Shown in pieces: positions 23,614 to 31,200 of a stretch of 42,500 bases of DNA. The position numbers and the translations under genes were made by a program. The notes beneath the pieces were generated by a model that saw only the letters and a list, made by a program, of their open reading frames with translations, was not told where the DNA came from and did not search any database. This DNA is from Deinococcus grandis (GTDB lineage Bacteria; Deinococcota; Deinococci; Deinococcales; Deinococcaceae), in contig NZ_BCMS01000001.1 in NCBI RefSeq assembly GCF_001485435.1, forward strand, positions 3,202,501 to 3,245,000. Direction: 5' to 3'. Each line of letters begins with the position of its first letter. Positions within the stretch are counted from its first letter, which is position 1.

Positions 23614-24171
23614 ATGACTTCCAGAAAGGACGTGCCGGACACCAACCGAAGACCTCGGGTCGCCGCTGACCTGAACGCGCCGCGGGTGCTGGTGCTGAAC
23701 GCGTCCTACGAGCCGCTGCACGTCACCAGCGCCAAGCGGGCCATCACGCTCGTGCAGTACGGCGTGGCGGAAATCCTGGAAGACAGCGACGACGTCGTCC
23801 GCTCGCCCAGCACGGTCATGCCGGTCCCCAGCGTGATCCGCCTGCGCCGCTACGTCCGCCGCCCCCGCGTGCACCCCATCCCGTTCAACCGCCGCAACGT
23901 GCTGCGCCGCGACACCTTCACCTGCCAGTACTGCGGCTCGCCGGAGGAACTCACCATGGACCACGTGCTGCCTCGCTCGCGCGGCGGGCGGCACACCTGG
24001 GAGAACGTCGTCACCGCGTGCCGCGCCTGCAACCAGCGCAAGGGCAACCGCACCCCCGAGGAAGCCGCCATGCCCCTGCGCACCCGCCCCCGCGCGCCCA
24101 CCTTCGGCGTGTACGCCCACGGGCAGTTCGCCCACTGGCAACCCCAGTGGACCCGCTACCTGGGCGGCTGA
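23614..24171 (+). CDS. HNH endonuclease
   Basis: A 185-residue protein. The C-terminal half carries a complete HNH/McrA-like site: CQYCG (about residues 108-112), MDHVLPRSRGG with the catalytic DH, WENVVTACRACNQRKG with the second CxxC and the Asn, and a final zinc-finger framework. The N-terminal half (VLVLNASYEPLHVTSAKRAITLVQYG) is the extension of the common stand-alone bacterial HNH proteins related to the 5-methylcytosine-restriction McrA group; their biological role is unclear, since they occur without a methylase or host-specific partner. ATG 23614 sits six bases after TAGAAT (23602-23607). Confidence 0.9.
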   Translation: MTSRKDVPDTNRRPRVAADLNAPRVLVLNASYEPLHVTSAKRAITLVQYGVAEILEDSDDVVRSPSTVMPVPSVIRLRRYVRRPRVHPIPFNRRNVLRRDTFTCQYCGSPEELTMDHVLPRSRGGRHTWENVVTACRACNQRKGNRTPEEAAMPLRTRPRAPTFGVYAHGQFAHWQPQWTRYLGG

Positions 24172-24200
24172 AGCGGGGATACGAGGGTCGAGGGTCTAAC

Positions 24201-24259
24201 AGTCTGAAGGTCCAAGGCAGTGCGACTCTCAGACTCTTGGACCTTTAGACTCTTGGACC
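24201..24259. repeat. Inverted and direct repeat (CTTGGACC family) upstream of the HD gene
   Basis: AGTCTGAAGGTCCAAG (24201-24216) pairs with CTTGGACCTTTAGACT (24236-24251), 15 of 16 bases. AGACTCTTGGACC occurs twice in direct order (24231-24243 and 24247-24259). The array ends just before the TAGACT (24271-24276) that serves as -10 of the next gene. It may act as a terminator-like hairpin for the HNH gene. Confidence 0.7.
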
Positions 24260-24281
24260 CTCCAACCCTCTAGACTGCGGC

Positions 24282-24812
24282 ATGAACCGGGATCAGGCGT
24301 ACGAACTGATGGTGGCGCACACGTCGAGCGTGTCGTTGCAGCGGCACATGCTGAACGTGGAGGCCGCGATGCGCGCCTACGCCCGCCACTGGGGCGAGGA
24401 CGAGGAGCTGTACGCGGTGGCGGGCCTGCTGCATGACTTCGATTACGAGCTGCACCCGGACGAGCACCCGACCTGGGGCGTGGCGTTCCTGCGGGAGACC
24501 ACGGACACGCCACCTGCCGTGCTGGACGCGATCATGGGGCACGCGGCGTACACCGGGACGCCCCGCGAGTCGCGGCTGTCGCGGACGCTGTTCGCGGTGG
24601 ATGAGCTGACCGGGCTGGTGCAGGCCGCCGCACTCGTCCGCCCGGATAAAGACGTGCGGCTGGTGGAACTGAGCAGCCTGAAGAAGCGCTTCAAGAACCG
24701 GGCGTTCGCGGCGGGCGTGAACCGGGAGGAGGTCGAGCAGGGCGCGCGGGAACTTGGCGTGGACCTGGACGAGCACATGACGCGGGTGCTGCGCGCCATG
24801 CAGGACATGTAG
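24282..24812 (+). CDS. HD-domain phosphohydrolase-like protein
   Basis: A 176-residue protein with an HD motif, LLHDFDYELHPDEHP (about residues 50-64), preceded by SLQRHMLNVEAAMRAYA, which supplies the first histidine, and followed by a histidine in IMGHAAYTG. These are the metal ligands of HD phosphohydrolases. Such stand-alone bacterial proteins are often annotated only as HD domain; the substrate is unknown. ATG 24282 lies five bases after TAGACT. The end contains SLKKRFKNRAFAAGVNREEVEQG, a helix typical of the group. A strong terminator follows. Confidence 0.85.
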   Translation: MNRDQAYELMVAHTSSVSLQRHMLNVEAAMRAYARHWGEDEELYAVAGLLHDFDYELHPDEHPTWGVAFLRETTDTPPAVLDAIMGHAAYTGTPRESRLSRTLFAVDELTGLVQAAALVRPDKDVRLVELSSLKKRFKNRAFAAGVNREEVEQGARELGVDLDEHMTRVLRAMQDM

Positions 24813-24851
24813 CCGGAACCTCAGCCCGGCTGAGCCTCTTCCCTGCCCCGC

Positions 24852-24883
24852 CCGCCTGGATGTTGCGTCCAGGCGGCCGTTTT
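24852..24883 (+). terminator. Terminator of the HD gene
   Basis: CCGCCTGGA (24852-24860) and TCCAGGCGG (24868-24876) are a perfect 9-bp stem with a 7-base loop, followed by CCG and TTTT (24880-24883). Confidence 0.8.
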
Positions 24884-25088
24884 CTGCGCCGATCATGCCT
24901 GATGCCCGGCTGACGCGCGGCGATCATGGCCTGCTCACGGGGGGGCGCGTACGGTGATGGCACCAGACGGGAAGGCGTCCCAGACGCCAGAAACCCCACC
25001 CGCAGGAGGTGAGACCGACTGGCCCTCCAAAACCACACTGCCCGCCCCCGGTCACCCGCCCCGCTCACGACCCACAGGAGATCCGATC

Positions 25089-25544
25089 ATGACCACCCGC
25101 ACCCTGACCGCCACCGCTCCCCGTTCCCTGACCGCGCTGGCCCTGGCGACCCTGAGCCTGGGCGCGCTGATCGCCCCGCAGCGCGCGCTGGCCGCCCCGG
25201 CGGACATGACGGGCACCTGGGTGAACAGCAACGTCACGACCAGCGGCATCACCCGCGTGAACGTGACCCGCGCGGCGGGCGGGCAGATGACCGTGCAGGT
25301 GTTCGGGCGCTGCCACCCGAACGACTGCGACTGGGGCAGCGCCCAGATGGTCACGTACGGCACGACCGTCAGTGACGGCAACCACTTCACGGCGACTGCC
25401 GTGTACGCCAAGGGCTTCGCGACGACCACGCTGGTCATGAACTTCACCCGGGGCCGCCTGGACGTGCAGGCGCTGACGCAGTTCACGGACGGCAGCGGGC
25501 GGCAGAACTACGCCAGCCGCGACGCCTTCGCCCGCTACCGATAA
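25089..25544 (+). CDS. Small secreted protein of unknown function
   Basis: A 151-residue exported protein: signal peptide LTALALATLSLGALIAPQRALA (ending near residue 36), then a roughly 115-residue beta-rich domain starting ADMTGTWVNSN. It has a recognisable ITRVNVTR segment and FGRCHPNDCDWGSAQM, whose two cysteines probably bond; I recall the CxPxDCDWG phrase from other small secreted bacterial proteins without an assigned function. I choose ATG 25089, after CAGGAG, over in-frame starts back to 24954, which would put a polar proline-rich stretch ahead of the signal peptide. The upstream 130 bases are therefore a leader. Confidence 0.75.
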   Translation: MTTRTLTATAPRSLTALALATLSLGALIAPQRALAAPADMTGTWVNSNVTTSGITRVNVTRAAGGQMTVQVFGRCHPNDCDWGSAQMVTYGTTVSDGNHFTATAVYAKGFATTTLVMNFTRGRLDVQALTQFTDGSGRQNYASRDAFARYR

Positions 25545-25763
25545 CCGCCCCCGGGGGGAGCGGGCTGACACGCCGGAAACCTTTCCGACGCAGCATACGT
25601 ATCAGGACGCAGGTGGGTGATCCCCCACCGCGAGCCAGACCCCAGCCCCGCTTTCTCTTCCAGCGCCGCGCCTCCTGTTCCCGGAGGGGCGGCGCGCGAC
25701 TGCCGGCGCGGGTGTCCCTGAGAGCCGACTGCGCCGGGGTGGCGGCGCGTTACCCTGGGCGGC

Positions 25764-26999
25764 ATGACCTCGCCGATCACGCGTATGCAGCAGGCCCTCG
25801 CCGCGACCAGCCTGGACGGCTGGCTGGTGTACGACTTCCAGGGCCTCAACCCGCACGCCCGCACCGTCCTGAATCTGCCCCGTGAGGCGTTCCTGACGCG
25901 GCGGTTCTTCGTGTGGGTGCCGCGCAGCGGGCAGGCGGTGGTGCTGCACAACCACATCGAGGGCGGTACCTGGGGTGAGATCACGCGCGGCTGGAACGCC
26001 GAGCGGCGCGCGTTCGGGTCGCACGCGGAACTCGACGCCGCGCTGCGCGCCGTGGTCGCCGGGCGGACCCTAGCCATGGAGTACAGCCCGAATGGCGCGG
26101 TGCCGTACGTGAGCCGCGTGGATGCCGGGACGGTCGAGCGGGTGCGGGCCGCCGGGGCCGCAGAGGTCCACACGAGTGCCGATCTGCTCCAGTCGTTCCT
26201 GGCGTGGAGTGCGGACGATCTGGCCGCGCACGAGCGGGCCGTGGCGGTGCTGATGCAGGCGAAGGACGACGCGTTCCGCCTGATCCACGAGCGCCTGCGG
26301 GCCGGGCAGCCCGTGACGGAAGTGGACGCGCAGGCGGTGATCATGCGGCAGATCGACGCGGCGGGCATGCAGGCCGGGCACGCCGTGAACGTGAGTTTCG
26401 GCGTCAACGCCGCCGACAGCCACTACGAACCCAGCCCCGAACGCCACGCCACCCTGAAGCCCGGCGAGTGCGTCCTGATCGACCTGTGGGCGCAGGAACC
26501 GGGCCGCCCTTTCGCGGACGTCACCTGGGTCGGGTACGCCGGGCAGCCCACGCCCGCGTACCAGAGCGCCTGGGCGGCCGTGGTCGCCGCACGCGACGCC
26601 GCGCTGCGCACGATCCAGGACGGGTACGCCCGCACGGGCTGGGGCGAGGTGCAGGGCTGGATGGCCGACCGCGCCGCGCGCGACGCCATGGGCCCCGAAT
26701 GGGAGGCGTACTTCCTGCACCGCACCGGGCACGACCTGGGCGTCAGCATCCACGGGGCGGGCGCGAACCTCGACGACTACGAGACGCGCGACACCCGCAC
26801 CCTCACGCCCGGACTGGCCGTCACCATCGAACCCGGCACGTACCCCGCCGCGCAGGGCTTCGGCATCCGCAGCGAGATCGACGTGTACCTCGACCCGCAG
26901 ACCGGCCCGCGCGTCACCCCGCACACGCAGGCCGCGCCGTTCATCCTCGGCGAGGGCGACTGGGCGCAGGTCCGCGCCCGCGCGTACGGGCAGGACTGA
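25764..26999 (+). CDS. M24-family metallopeptidase (Xaa-Pro aminopeptidase-like)
   Basis: A 411-residue creatinase/aminopeptidase-P fold protein. The N-terminal domain (1-160) is followed by the pita-bread domain with all five metal ligands in order: Asp in LIDLWA (about 240), Asp in FADVTW (about 252), His in HRTGHDLGVS (about 325), Glu in VTIEPGTYP and Glu in GIRSEIDVY. The WA and FADVTW wording marks the Xaa-Pro peptidase subgroup that is usually cytosolic. It removes N-terminal residues before proline or cleaves dipeptides. ATG 25764 lies seven bases after TACCCT (25751-25756). Confidence 0.9.
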   Translation: MTSPITRMQQALAATSLDGWLVYDFQGLNPHARTVLNLPREAFLTRRFFVWVPRSGQAVVLHNHIEGGTWGEITRGWNAERRAFGSHAELDAALRAVVAGRTLAMEYSPNGAVPYVSRVDAGTVERVRAAGAAEVHTSADLLQSFLAWSADDLAAHERAVAVLMQAKDDAFRLIHERLRAGQPVTEVDAQAVIMRQIDAAGMQAGHAVNVSFGVNAADSHYEPSPERHATLKPGECVLIDLWAQEPGRPFADVTWVGYAGQPTPAYQSAWAAVVAARDAALRTIQDGYARTGWGEVQGWMADRAARDAMGPEWEAYFLHRTGHDLGVSIHGAGANLDDYETRDTRTLTPGLAVTIEPGTYPAAQGFGIRSEIDVYLDPQTGPRVTPHTQAAPFILGEGDWAQVRARAYGQD

Positions 27000-27081
27000 C
27001 GCCGCCCGCCGCATGAGGCCGCCTTGACGCTTCCCTCAGGGTTGCGCGTGCCCCCCACGCCCGAACCGCTACCCTGGGGGC

Positions 27082-27759
27082 ATGGCGAACCTCGGCTCCT
27101 CCACGATCATGCTCACGGGTGCGGGCGGCGCGCTGGCCACCGCGATAGCACAGGAACTCGACGACGCGGGCGCGCAGATGGTCCTCGTCGGGCGCGGCGA
27201 CAGCCTCGCGCGGGCCGCGGACCGCTTCCCCGCCACGGAAGTCCTCGACCTGGACCTGCGCGACCCCGCCAGCATCGAGGCGCTGCGCAAGGTCAAGGTG
27301 GACACCCTGATCCACACCGTCGGCACCTACGCCACGCAGGACGCCCAGAAAGCCACCGAGGACGACTACGACGCGATGTTCGACGCGAACATGCGCACCC
27401 TCTTCCACGCCGTGCAGGGCGTCCTGCCGAACATGCTCAAGCAGAAGGACGGTCTGATCATGGGCGTCAGCGCCGGGCAGGCCGCGCGCCTCAGCGGCCC
27501 CAAGGCCGCGCTGTACACCGCCAGCAAGTCCGCCGTCGCCTCCTACGTCCTGAGCCTCCACGACGAACTCAAGGGCAAGGGCGTGCGCGGCATGGTCCTG
27601 TACCCCATGGGCGCCATCGACACGCCGGGCAACCGCGACGCCGGCATGGACTGGGACAGCATGATCGACCCGCGCGGCCTCGCCAAGAGCGTCGCCCACG
27701 CCCTGACCCGCCCCGACCGGGCGCACATCACCGAGATCAAGGTCTACCCCGACACCTGA
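27082..27759 (+). CDS. Short-chain dehydrogenase/reductase
   Basis: A 225-residue SDR. The cofactor motif is TGAGGALATAIAQEL (about residues 12-26), slightly off the usual TGxxxGIG; NADP preference is suggested by LVGRGDSL. The catalytic residues lie in VSAGQAARLSG and YTASKSAVASYVLSL (Tyr-x-x-x-Lys). The product is unknown; no pathway neighbours help. ATG 27082 lies six bases after TACCCT (27070-27075). A HAD hydrolase gene starts 33 bases downstream on the same strand, probably co-transcribed. Confidence 0.87.
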   Translation: MANLGSSTIMLTGAGGALATAIAQELDDAGAQMVLVGRGDSLARAADRFPATEVLDLDLRDPASIEALRKVKVDTLIHTVGTYATQDAQKATEDDYDAMFDANMRTLFHAVQGVLPNMLKQKDGLIMGVSAGQAARLSGPKAALYTASKSAVASYVLSLHDELKGKGVRGMVLYPMGAIDTPGNRDAGMDWDSMIDPRGLAKSVAHALTRPDRAHITEIKVYPDT

Positions 27760-27792
27760 GAGTAGGGCTGTGAACGCTGAGGGGGGCGGGGC

Positions 27793-28473
27793 GTGAAGCT
27801 GCTCGTGTGGGATTTCGACGGCACGCTCGCGTTCCGGAGCGGGCTGTGGTCCGGGACGCTCGCGGCTGTGGCGGCGCGGCACCGGCCGGATCTGGGTCTG
27901 GAGGCCGCGCACTTTCGCCCCTTCCTGAGTACGGGGTTCCGCTGGCATGCGCCTGAACGGATACATCCCGCCCGTGGGGCGGCGGCGTGGTGGGCGGAAC
28001 TGCACCCGGTGTTCGAGCGGGCGTACCGCGAGACCGGGGTGAACCCGGCGGACGCCCGCGCGTGGGCCGCCGAGGTGCGCGCCGAGTACCTGAACCTGGA
28101 GTCGTGGGCAGCGTTCCCGGACGCTGCCCCTGTGCTGCAGCAGTTGAGTGATGCGGGCTGGACGCACGCCCTGCTGACGAATCACGTGCCGGAGTTCGGG
28201 GCGCTGCTGGACGGCCTGGGGCTCCGTTCGCCGTTCACGGTGGTGGTGAACTCCGCCGACACCGGTTTCGAGAAGCCGCACCCGGAAGCGTTCCGCGAGG
28301 TGCTGCGGCGCGTGGGCGTCCCGGAACGGGTCTGCATGATCGGGGACAGTCCCGACGCGGACATGCGCGGCGCGCAGGGGGTCGGGTGGCCCGCCGTGCT
28401 CGTTCACCGCGAGCTGGCAGGGTGCCCAGCCCGCCAGCTGACGGACGTGCCGGGCTTTCTGGAGCGGCTGTGA
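27793..28473 (+). CDS. HAD-superfamily hydrolase
   Basis: A 226-residue phosphatase-like protein: motif I WDFDGTLAF with nucleophile Asp7 and acid Asp9, motif II in LLTNHVPE, motif III Lys in FEKPHPEAF, and motif IV MIGDSPDADMRGA. A helical cap lies between motifs I and II (subclass I). The substrate is unknown. The start is GTG 27793 after a G-rich Shine-Dalgarno stretch GAGGGGGG; unlike most genes here, it has a ribosome-binding site, consistent with being the second gene of a unit with the upstream SDR. The stop TGA is inside one arm of the following hairpin. Confidence 0.85.
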   Translation: MKLLVWDFDGTLAFRSGLWSGTLAAVAARHRPDLGLEAAHFRPFLSTGFRWHAPERIHPARGAAAWWAELHPVFERAYRETGVNPADARAWAAEVRAEYLNLESWAAFPDAAPVLQQLSDAGWTHALLTNHVPEFGALLDGLGLRSPFTVVVNSADTGFEKPHPEAFREVLRRVGVPERVCMIGDSPDADMRGAQGVGWPAVLVHRELAGCPARQLTDVPGFLERL

Positions 28474-28501
28474 GCTACAGCTCAGAGCCCAGAGCTCACA
28501 G
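28468..28501. terminator. Hairpin between convergent HAD and M20 genes
   Basis: CTGTGAGCT (28468-28476, containing the HAD stop codon) pairs with AGCTCACAG (28493-28501). There is no T-run, but the position between two convergent stops favours a bidirectional terminator. Confidence 0.5.
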
Positions 28502-28509
28502 CCCGCGCT

Positions 28510-29844
28510 TTACCCGTCGGCGAGGGCGGCCATGAGCGCGGCGGCGTAGCGGACGCCGTTTTCGAAGTCGCGGCGGAGGATGTTCTCGTTGGGGGCGTGG
28601 ACGCGTCCGCCGATGTTGCCGATGCCGAGGGCGATGACGGGCGCGCCGACGTGCTGCATGAAGGGGTGCATGGGGCCGCTGCCGCCGCTGCTGGGGTTGA
28701 GGATGGGGTCGTGTCCGTGGACGTCACGGGCGACCTGCACGGCCGTTTTCACGAAGGGGTGGTTGAGGTCGCTGCGGGCGGGGTGCTGGTGGCTTTCGAG
28801 TTCGACGATCTCGATGTCGCTGAAGCCCTGCGTGTCGAGGTGGGCGCGCAGCAGGTCCACGATGCGGTCCGGGTGCTGGTCCGGCACGAGCCGGAAGTCG
28901 AGTTTCACCATGCCTTCGGCCGGGAGGACCGTCTTGCTGCCCTGCCCCTCGTAGCCGCCGTGGAAGCCGTTGACGTTCACGACGGGTTTGAGGTTCAGGC
29001 GGGTGTGGTACTCGCCCCTGTCCCCCAGGGTGCGGGTCACGTCGTAGGTGTCCCGCAGCGCCTCGCCGGTGCCGGGCAGGGCGGCGATGGCGTCCAGGTC
29101 GGCCTGGCTGGGGGGGCGGACGTCGTCGTGGAAGCCGGGGATCAGGACGGTGCCGTCGGGGCCGCGCAGGGAGGCGACAGCGGCGGCCAGTCGCCACAGG
29201 GGGTTGTCCACGACGGCGCCGTTGCTGCTGTGCAGGTCGCTCGCGGCGACCCGGCAGCGGAGTTCCACGCAGATGATGCCCTTCAGGCCCGCGTACAGCA
29301 CGGGGCGGCCCTCGGGGGTGATGCTGCCGAATTCCCACCAGACGCCGTCGGCTTTCAGTTCGGCGGCGTGCGCCTCGATGAACGCTTCGAGGCTGGGGCT
29401 GCCGACCTCTTCCTCGCCCTCGATGAGCCACTTGACCTTCAGGGGCAGGCCGCCGCGCTGCTCCCTCAGGGCGCGCAGTCCGGCGAGGCGGGAGACGAGT
29501 TCGCCCTTGTCGTCGCTGGCGCCGCGCCCATACAGGCGGCCGTCCCGTTCGGTCAGGGTGAAGGGCGGCGTGTCCCAGAGTTCGGCGGGGTCCTCGGGCT
29601 GCACGTCGTAGTGGTTGTAGATCAAGAGCGTGAAGGGCCCCTCGCCCGCTTCGGCCAGGAGGATCGGGGCGACCTGTCCGGGGTACTCGCGGACGGTGAA
29701 GCCCTCGGCTTCCAGCAGGGTCTGCACGGCCCGGGCGGCGTCCGGGAGGTGGCGGCCCTGGGCGGAGACGCTGGGAATGGCGACGAGGTCGGCGAGGTCG
29801 CGCAGGCCGCGCTCGATGTGGGCCGTGAGGTCGGGTGGGGTCAT
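28510..29844 (-). CDS. M20-family dipeptidase
   Basis: A 444-residue di-zinc peptidase of the carnosinase/PepV-like M20 group. Ligands are visible in order: His in IYNHYDVQP (about 76), the bridging Asp in GRGASDDKGEL, the catalytic and metal Glu pair in IEGEEEVGS, Asp/His of VAASDLHSSN and the late His in GGRVHAPNENI. The lid domain has PVVNVNGFHGGYEG. It hydrolyses dipeptides or amides. ATG 29844 lies seven bases after TACGCT (minus strand, 29857-29852), with no Shine-Dalgarno sequence. It is a monocistronic unit between a HAD gene and a divergent LacI gene. Confidence 0.92.
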   Translation of the reverse strand: MTPPDLTAHIERGLRDLADLVAIPSVSAQGRHLPDAARAVQTLLEAEGFTVREYPGQVAPILLAEAGEGPFTLLIYNHYDVQPEDPAELWDTPPFTLTERDGRLYGRGASDDKGELVSRLAGLRALREQRGGLPLKVKWLIEGEEEVGSPSLEAFIEAHAAELKADGVWWEFGSITPEGRPVLYAGLKGIICVELRCRVAASDLHSSNGAVVDNPLWRLAAAVASLRGPDGTVLIPGFHDDVRPPSQADLDAIAALPGTGEALRDTYDVTRTLGDRGEYHTRLNLKPVVNVNGFHGGYEGQGSKTVLPAEGMVKLDFRLVPDQHPDRIVDLLRAHLDTQGFSDIEIVELESHQHPARSDLNHPFVKTAVQVARDVHGHDPILNPSSGGSGPMHPFMQHVGAPVIALGIGNIGGRVHAPNENILRRDFENGVRYAAALMAALADG

Positions 29845-29936
29845 CCCTGGCAGCGTACGGGAATCCGGGGCGGCGCGCGTGCGTCATCTGGCGGGTGTCC
29901 GGCCGAGCGGACGGCGTGGGGGGACAGCGCCAGCAT

Positions 29937-29966
29937 TTGACAACGTTTTCAGTTCGGGGGTACGCT
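29937..29966 (+). promoter_or_regulatory. lacI promoter with overlapping AACGTT operator
   Basis: TTGACA (29937-29942), 18 bases, then TACGCT (29961-29966). The dyad TGACAACGTTTTCA (29938-29951), centred on CG as LacI-family sites are, covers the -35 box, so the regulator probably represses itself. Confidence 0.6.
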
Positions 29967-30060
29967 CTGGGTACAGCTCACAGTTCACCCGTCGGTTCGC
30001 CCCGCACCCGAGCGGCTCAGGCGGTCCGCACCGTATCCTGCCCGCAAGGAGCCCCACGTC

Positions 30061-31074
30061 ATGACCCGGAACGTCACCATCAGAGACATCGCGCGCGAGG
30101 CCGGCGTGTCGATCAGCACGGTCTCCCGCGCCCTGAACGGGCAGGTGCCGGTCGCGCCCGACAAGCGGCAGCGCGTGCTGGACGCCACCCGCCGCCTGGG
30201 CTACGAACCGAACGCCGCCGCGCAGGGTCTCGTGCGCGGGCGCACCATGACGGTGGGCGTGCTGACGCAGGACATCGCCAGTCCCTTCTACAGCGAGGTC
30301 TCGCGCGGCATCGACGCCGGACTGGCGGGCAGTGGGTACCAGCCGATCTTCGTGAACGGCCACTGGGAGATCCAGGACGAGGCGGCGGCCATCACGGCCC
30401 TGACGCGGCGGCAGGTGGACGCCGTGATCGTCCTGGGTGGCCGCCTGGACGCGCGGCAGCTCCGCGACCTGCACGCGCGGGTGCCGCTGGTCGTGGTGGG
30501 ACGGCAGGTGCCGGGCCTGGACGACGCCTGCCTGAGCGTGGACAACGTGCAGGGCGCGTTCCTGGCGACCACGCACCTGATCCAGCTGGGGCACCGCCGG
30601 ATCGCGCACGTGGCAGGCATCCCGTCGCAGCGGGACGCGGTGGACCGCCTGGAAGGGTACCGGCTGGCGCTGGCGGAGGCGGGCGTGCCCTTCGACCCGG
30701 CGCTGGTGTTCGAGGGGAATTTCAACGAGGCGAGCGGCATTCAGGCGGTCGAGCACTGGCTGGGGCGCGCGGCGCAGTTCTCGGCGGTGTTCGCGGCGAA
30801 CGACCAGATGGCGTACGGGGTGGGGCTGGGCCTGTACCGGCGCGGCATGCGCGTCCCGGAGGACGTGTCGCTGGTGGGCTTCGACGATCTGCCCGCGTCG
30901 CAGTTCACGCTGCCGCCCCTGACGACCGTGCACCACCCGGCGCGGGAGATGGGCGAACTGGCGGCCCGGCATCTGCTCGCGCGCCTGAACGACCCCGGGG
31001 CACCCGCCGAGCTGCCGCAGTTGCCGATCACCCTGAGCGTGCGGGAGTCCGTGCGTTTCGCCCGTTCCCCCTGA
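30061..31074 (+). CDS. LacI-family transcriptional regulator, probable regulator of the GH81 gene
   Basis: A 337-residue LacI-type repressor. The HTH and hinge are at residues 3-60 (VTIRDIAREAGVSISTVSRALNG, then RLGYEPNAAAQGL); the rest is a periplasmic-binding-like effector domain starting VGVLTQDIASPFY and containing DVSLVGFDDLPASQF near the end. The ATG follows AAGGAG and a leader of about 90 bases. Its promoter and the upstream region of the following beta-glucanase gene both carry AACGTT-centred sites, so the effector is likely a beta-1,3-gluco-oligosaccharide; that is inference from context. Confidence 0.9.
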   Translation: MTRNVTIRDIAREAGVSISTVSRALNGQVPVAPDKRQRVLDATRRLGYEPNAAAQGLVRGRTMTVGVLTQDIASPFYSEVSRGIDAGLAGSGYQPIFVNGHWEIQDEAAAITALTRRQVDAVIVLGGRLDARQLRDLHARVPLVVVGRQVPGLDDACLSVDNVQGAFLATTHLIQLGHRRIAHVAGIPSQRDAVDRLEGYRLALAEAGVPFDPALVFEGNFNEASGIQAVEHWLGRAAQFSAVFAANDQMAYGVGLGLYRRGMRVPEDVSLVGFDDLPASQFTLPPLTTVHHPAREMGELAARHLLARLNDPGAPAELPQLPITLSVRESVRFARSP

Positions 31075-31148
31075 GCCTGGATCACCGTCCCCTGGAGCCC
31101 TGCCTGCCCATGACCTGACCGCCTTCCCCGACTGGTTCCTCACATCCT

Positions 31149-31164
31149 GCAAACGTTTTCTACT
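31149..31164 (+). promoter_or_regulatory. LacI-type operator upstream of the GH81 gene
   Basis: GCAAACGTTTTC (31149-31160) matches the site at the lacI promoter over AACGTTTTC. It lies between a weak TTCCTC (31136-31141) and TCTACT (31159-31164), inside the presumed promoter spacer. Confidence 0.55.
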
Positions 31165-31200
31165 GACGGCCCGCCCTGCGCTGCCGTCCGGAGGTCTTTC

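Noticed and set aside
25574..25587. Palindrome CGGAAACCTTTCCG in the gap before the M24 peptidase
   Set aside because: A loop of only two bases makes a stable hairpin unlikely, there is no T-run, and no promoter lies near; it may be chance.
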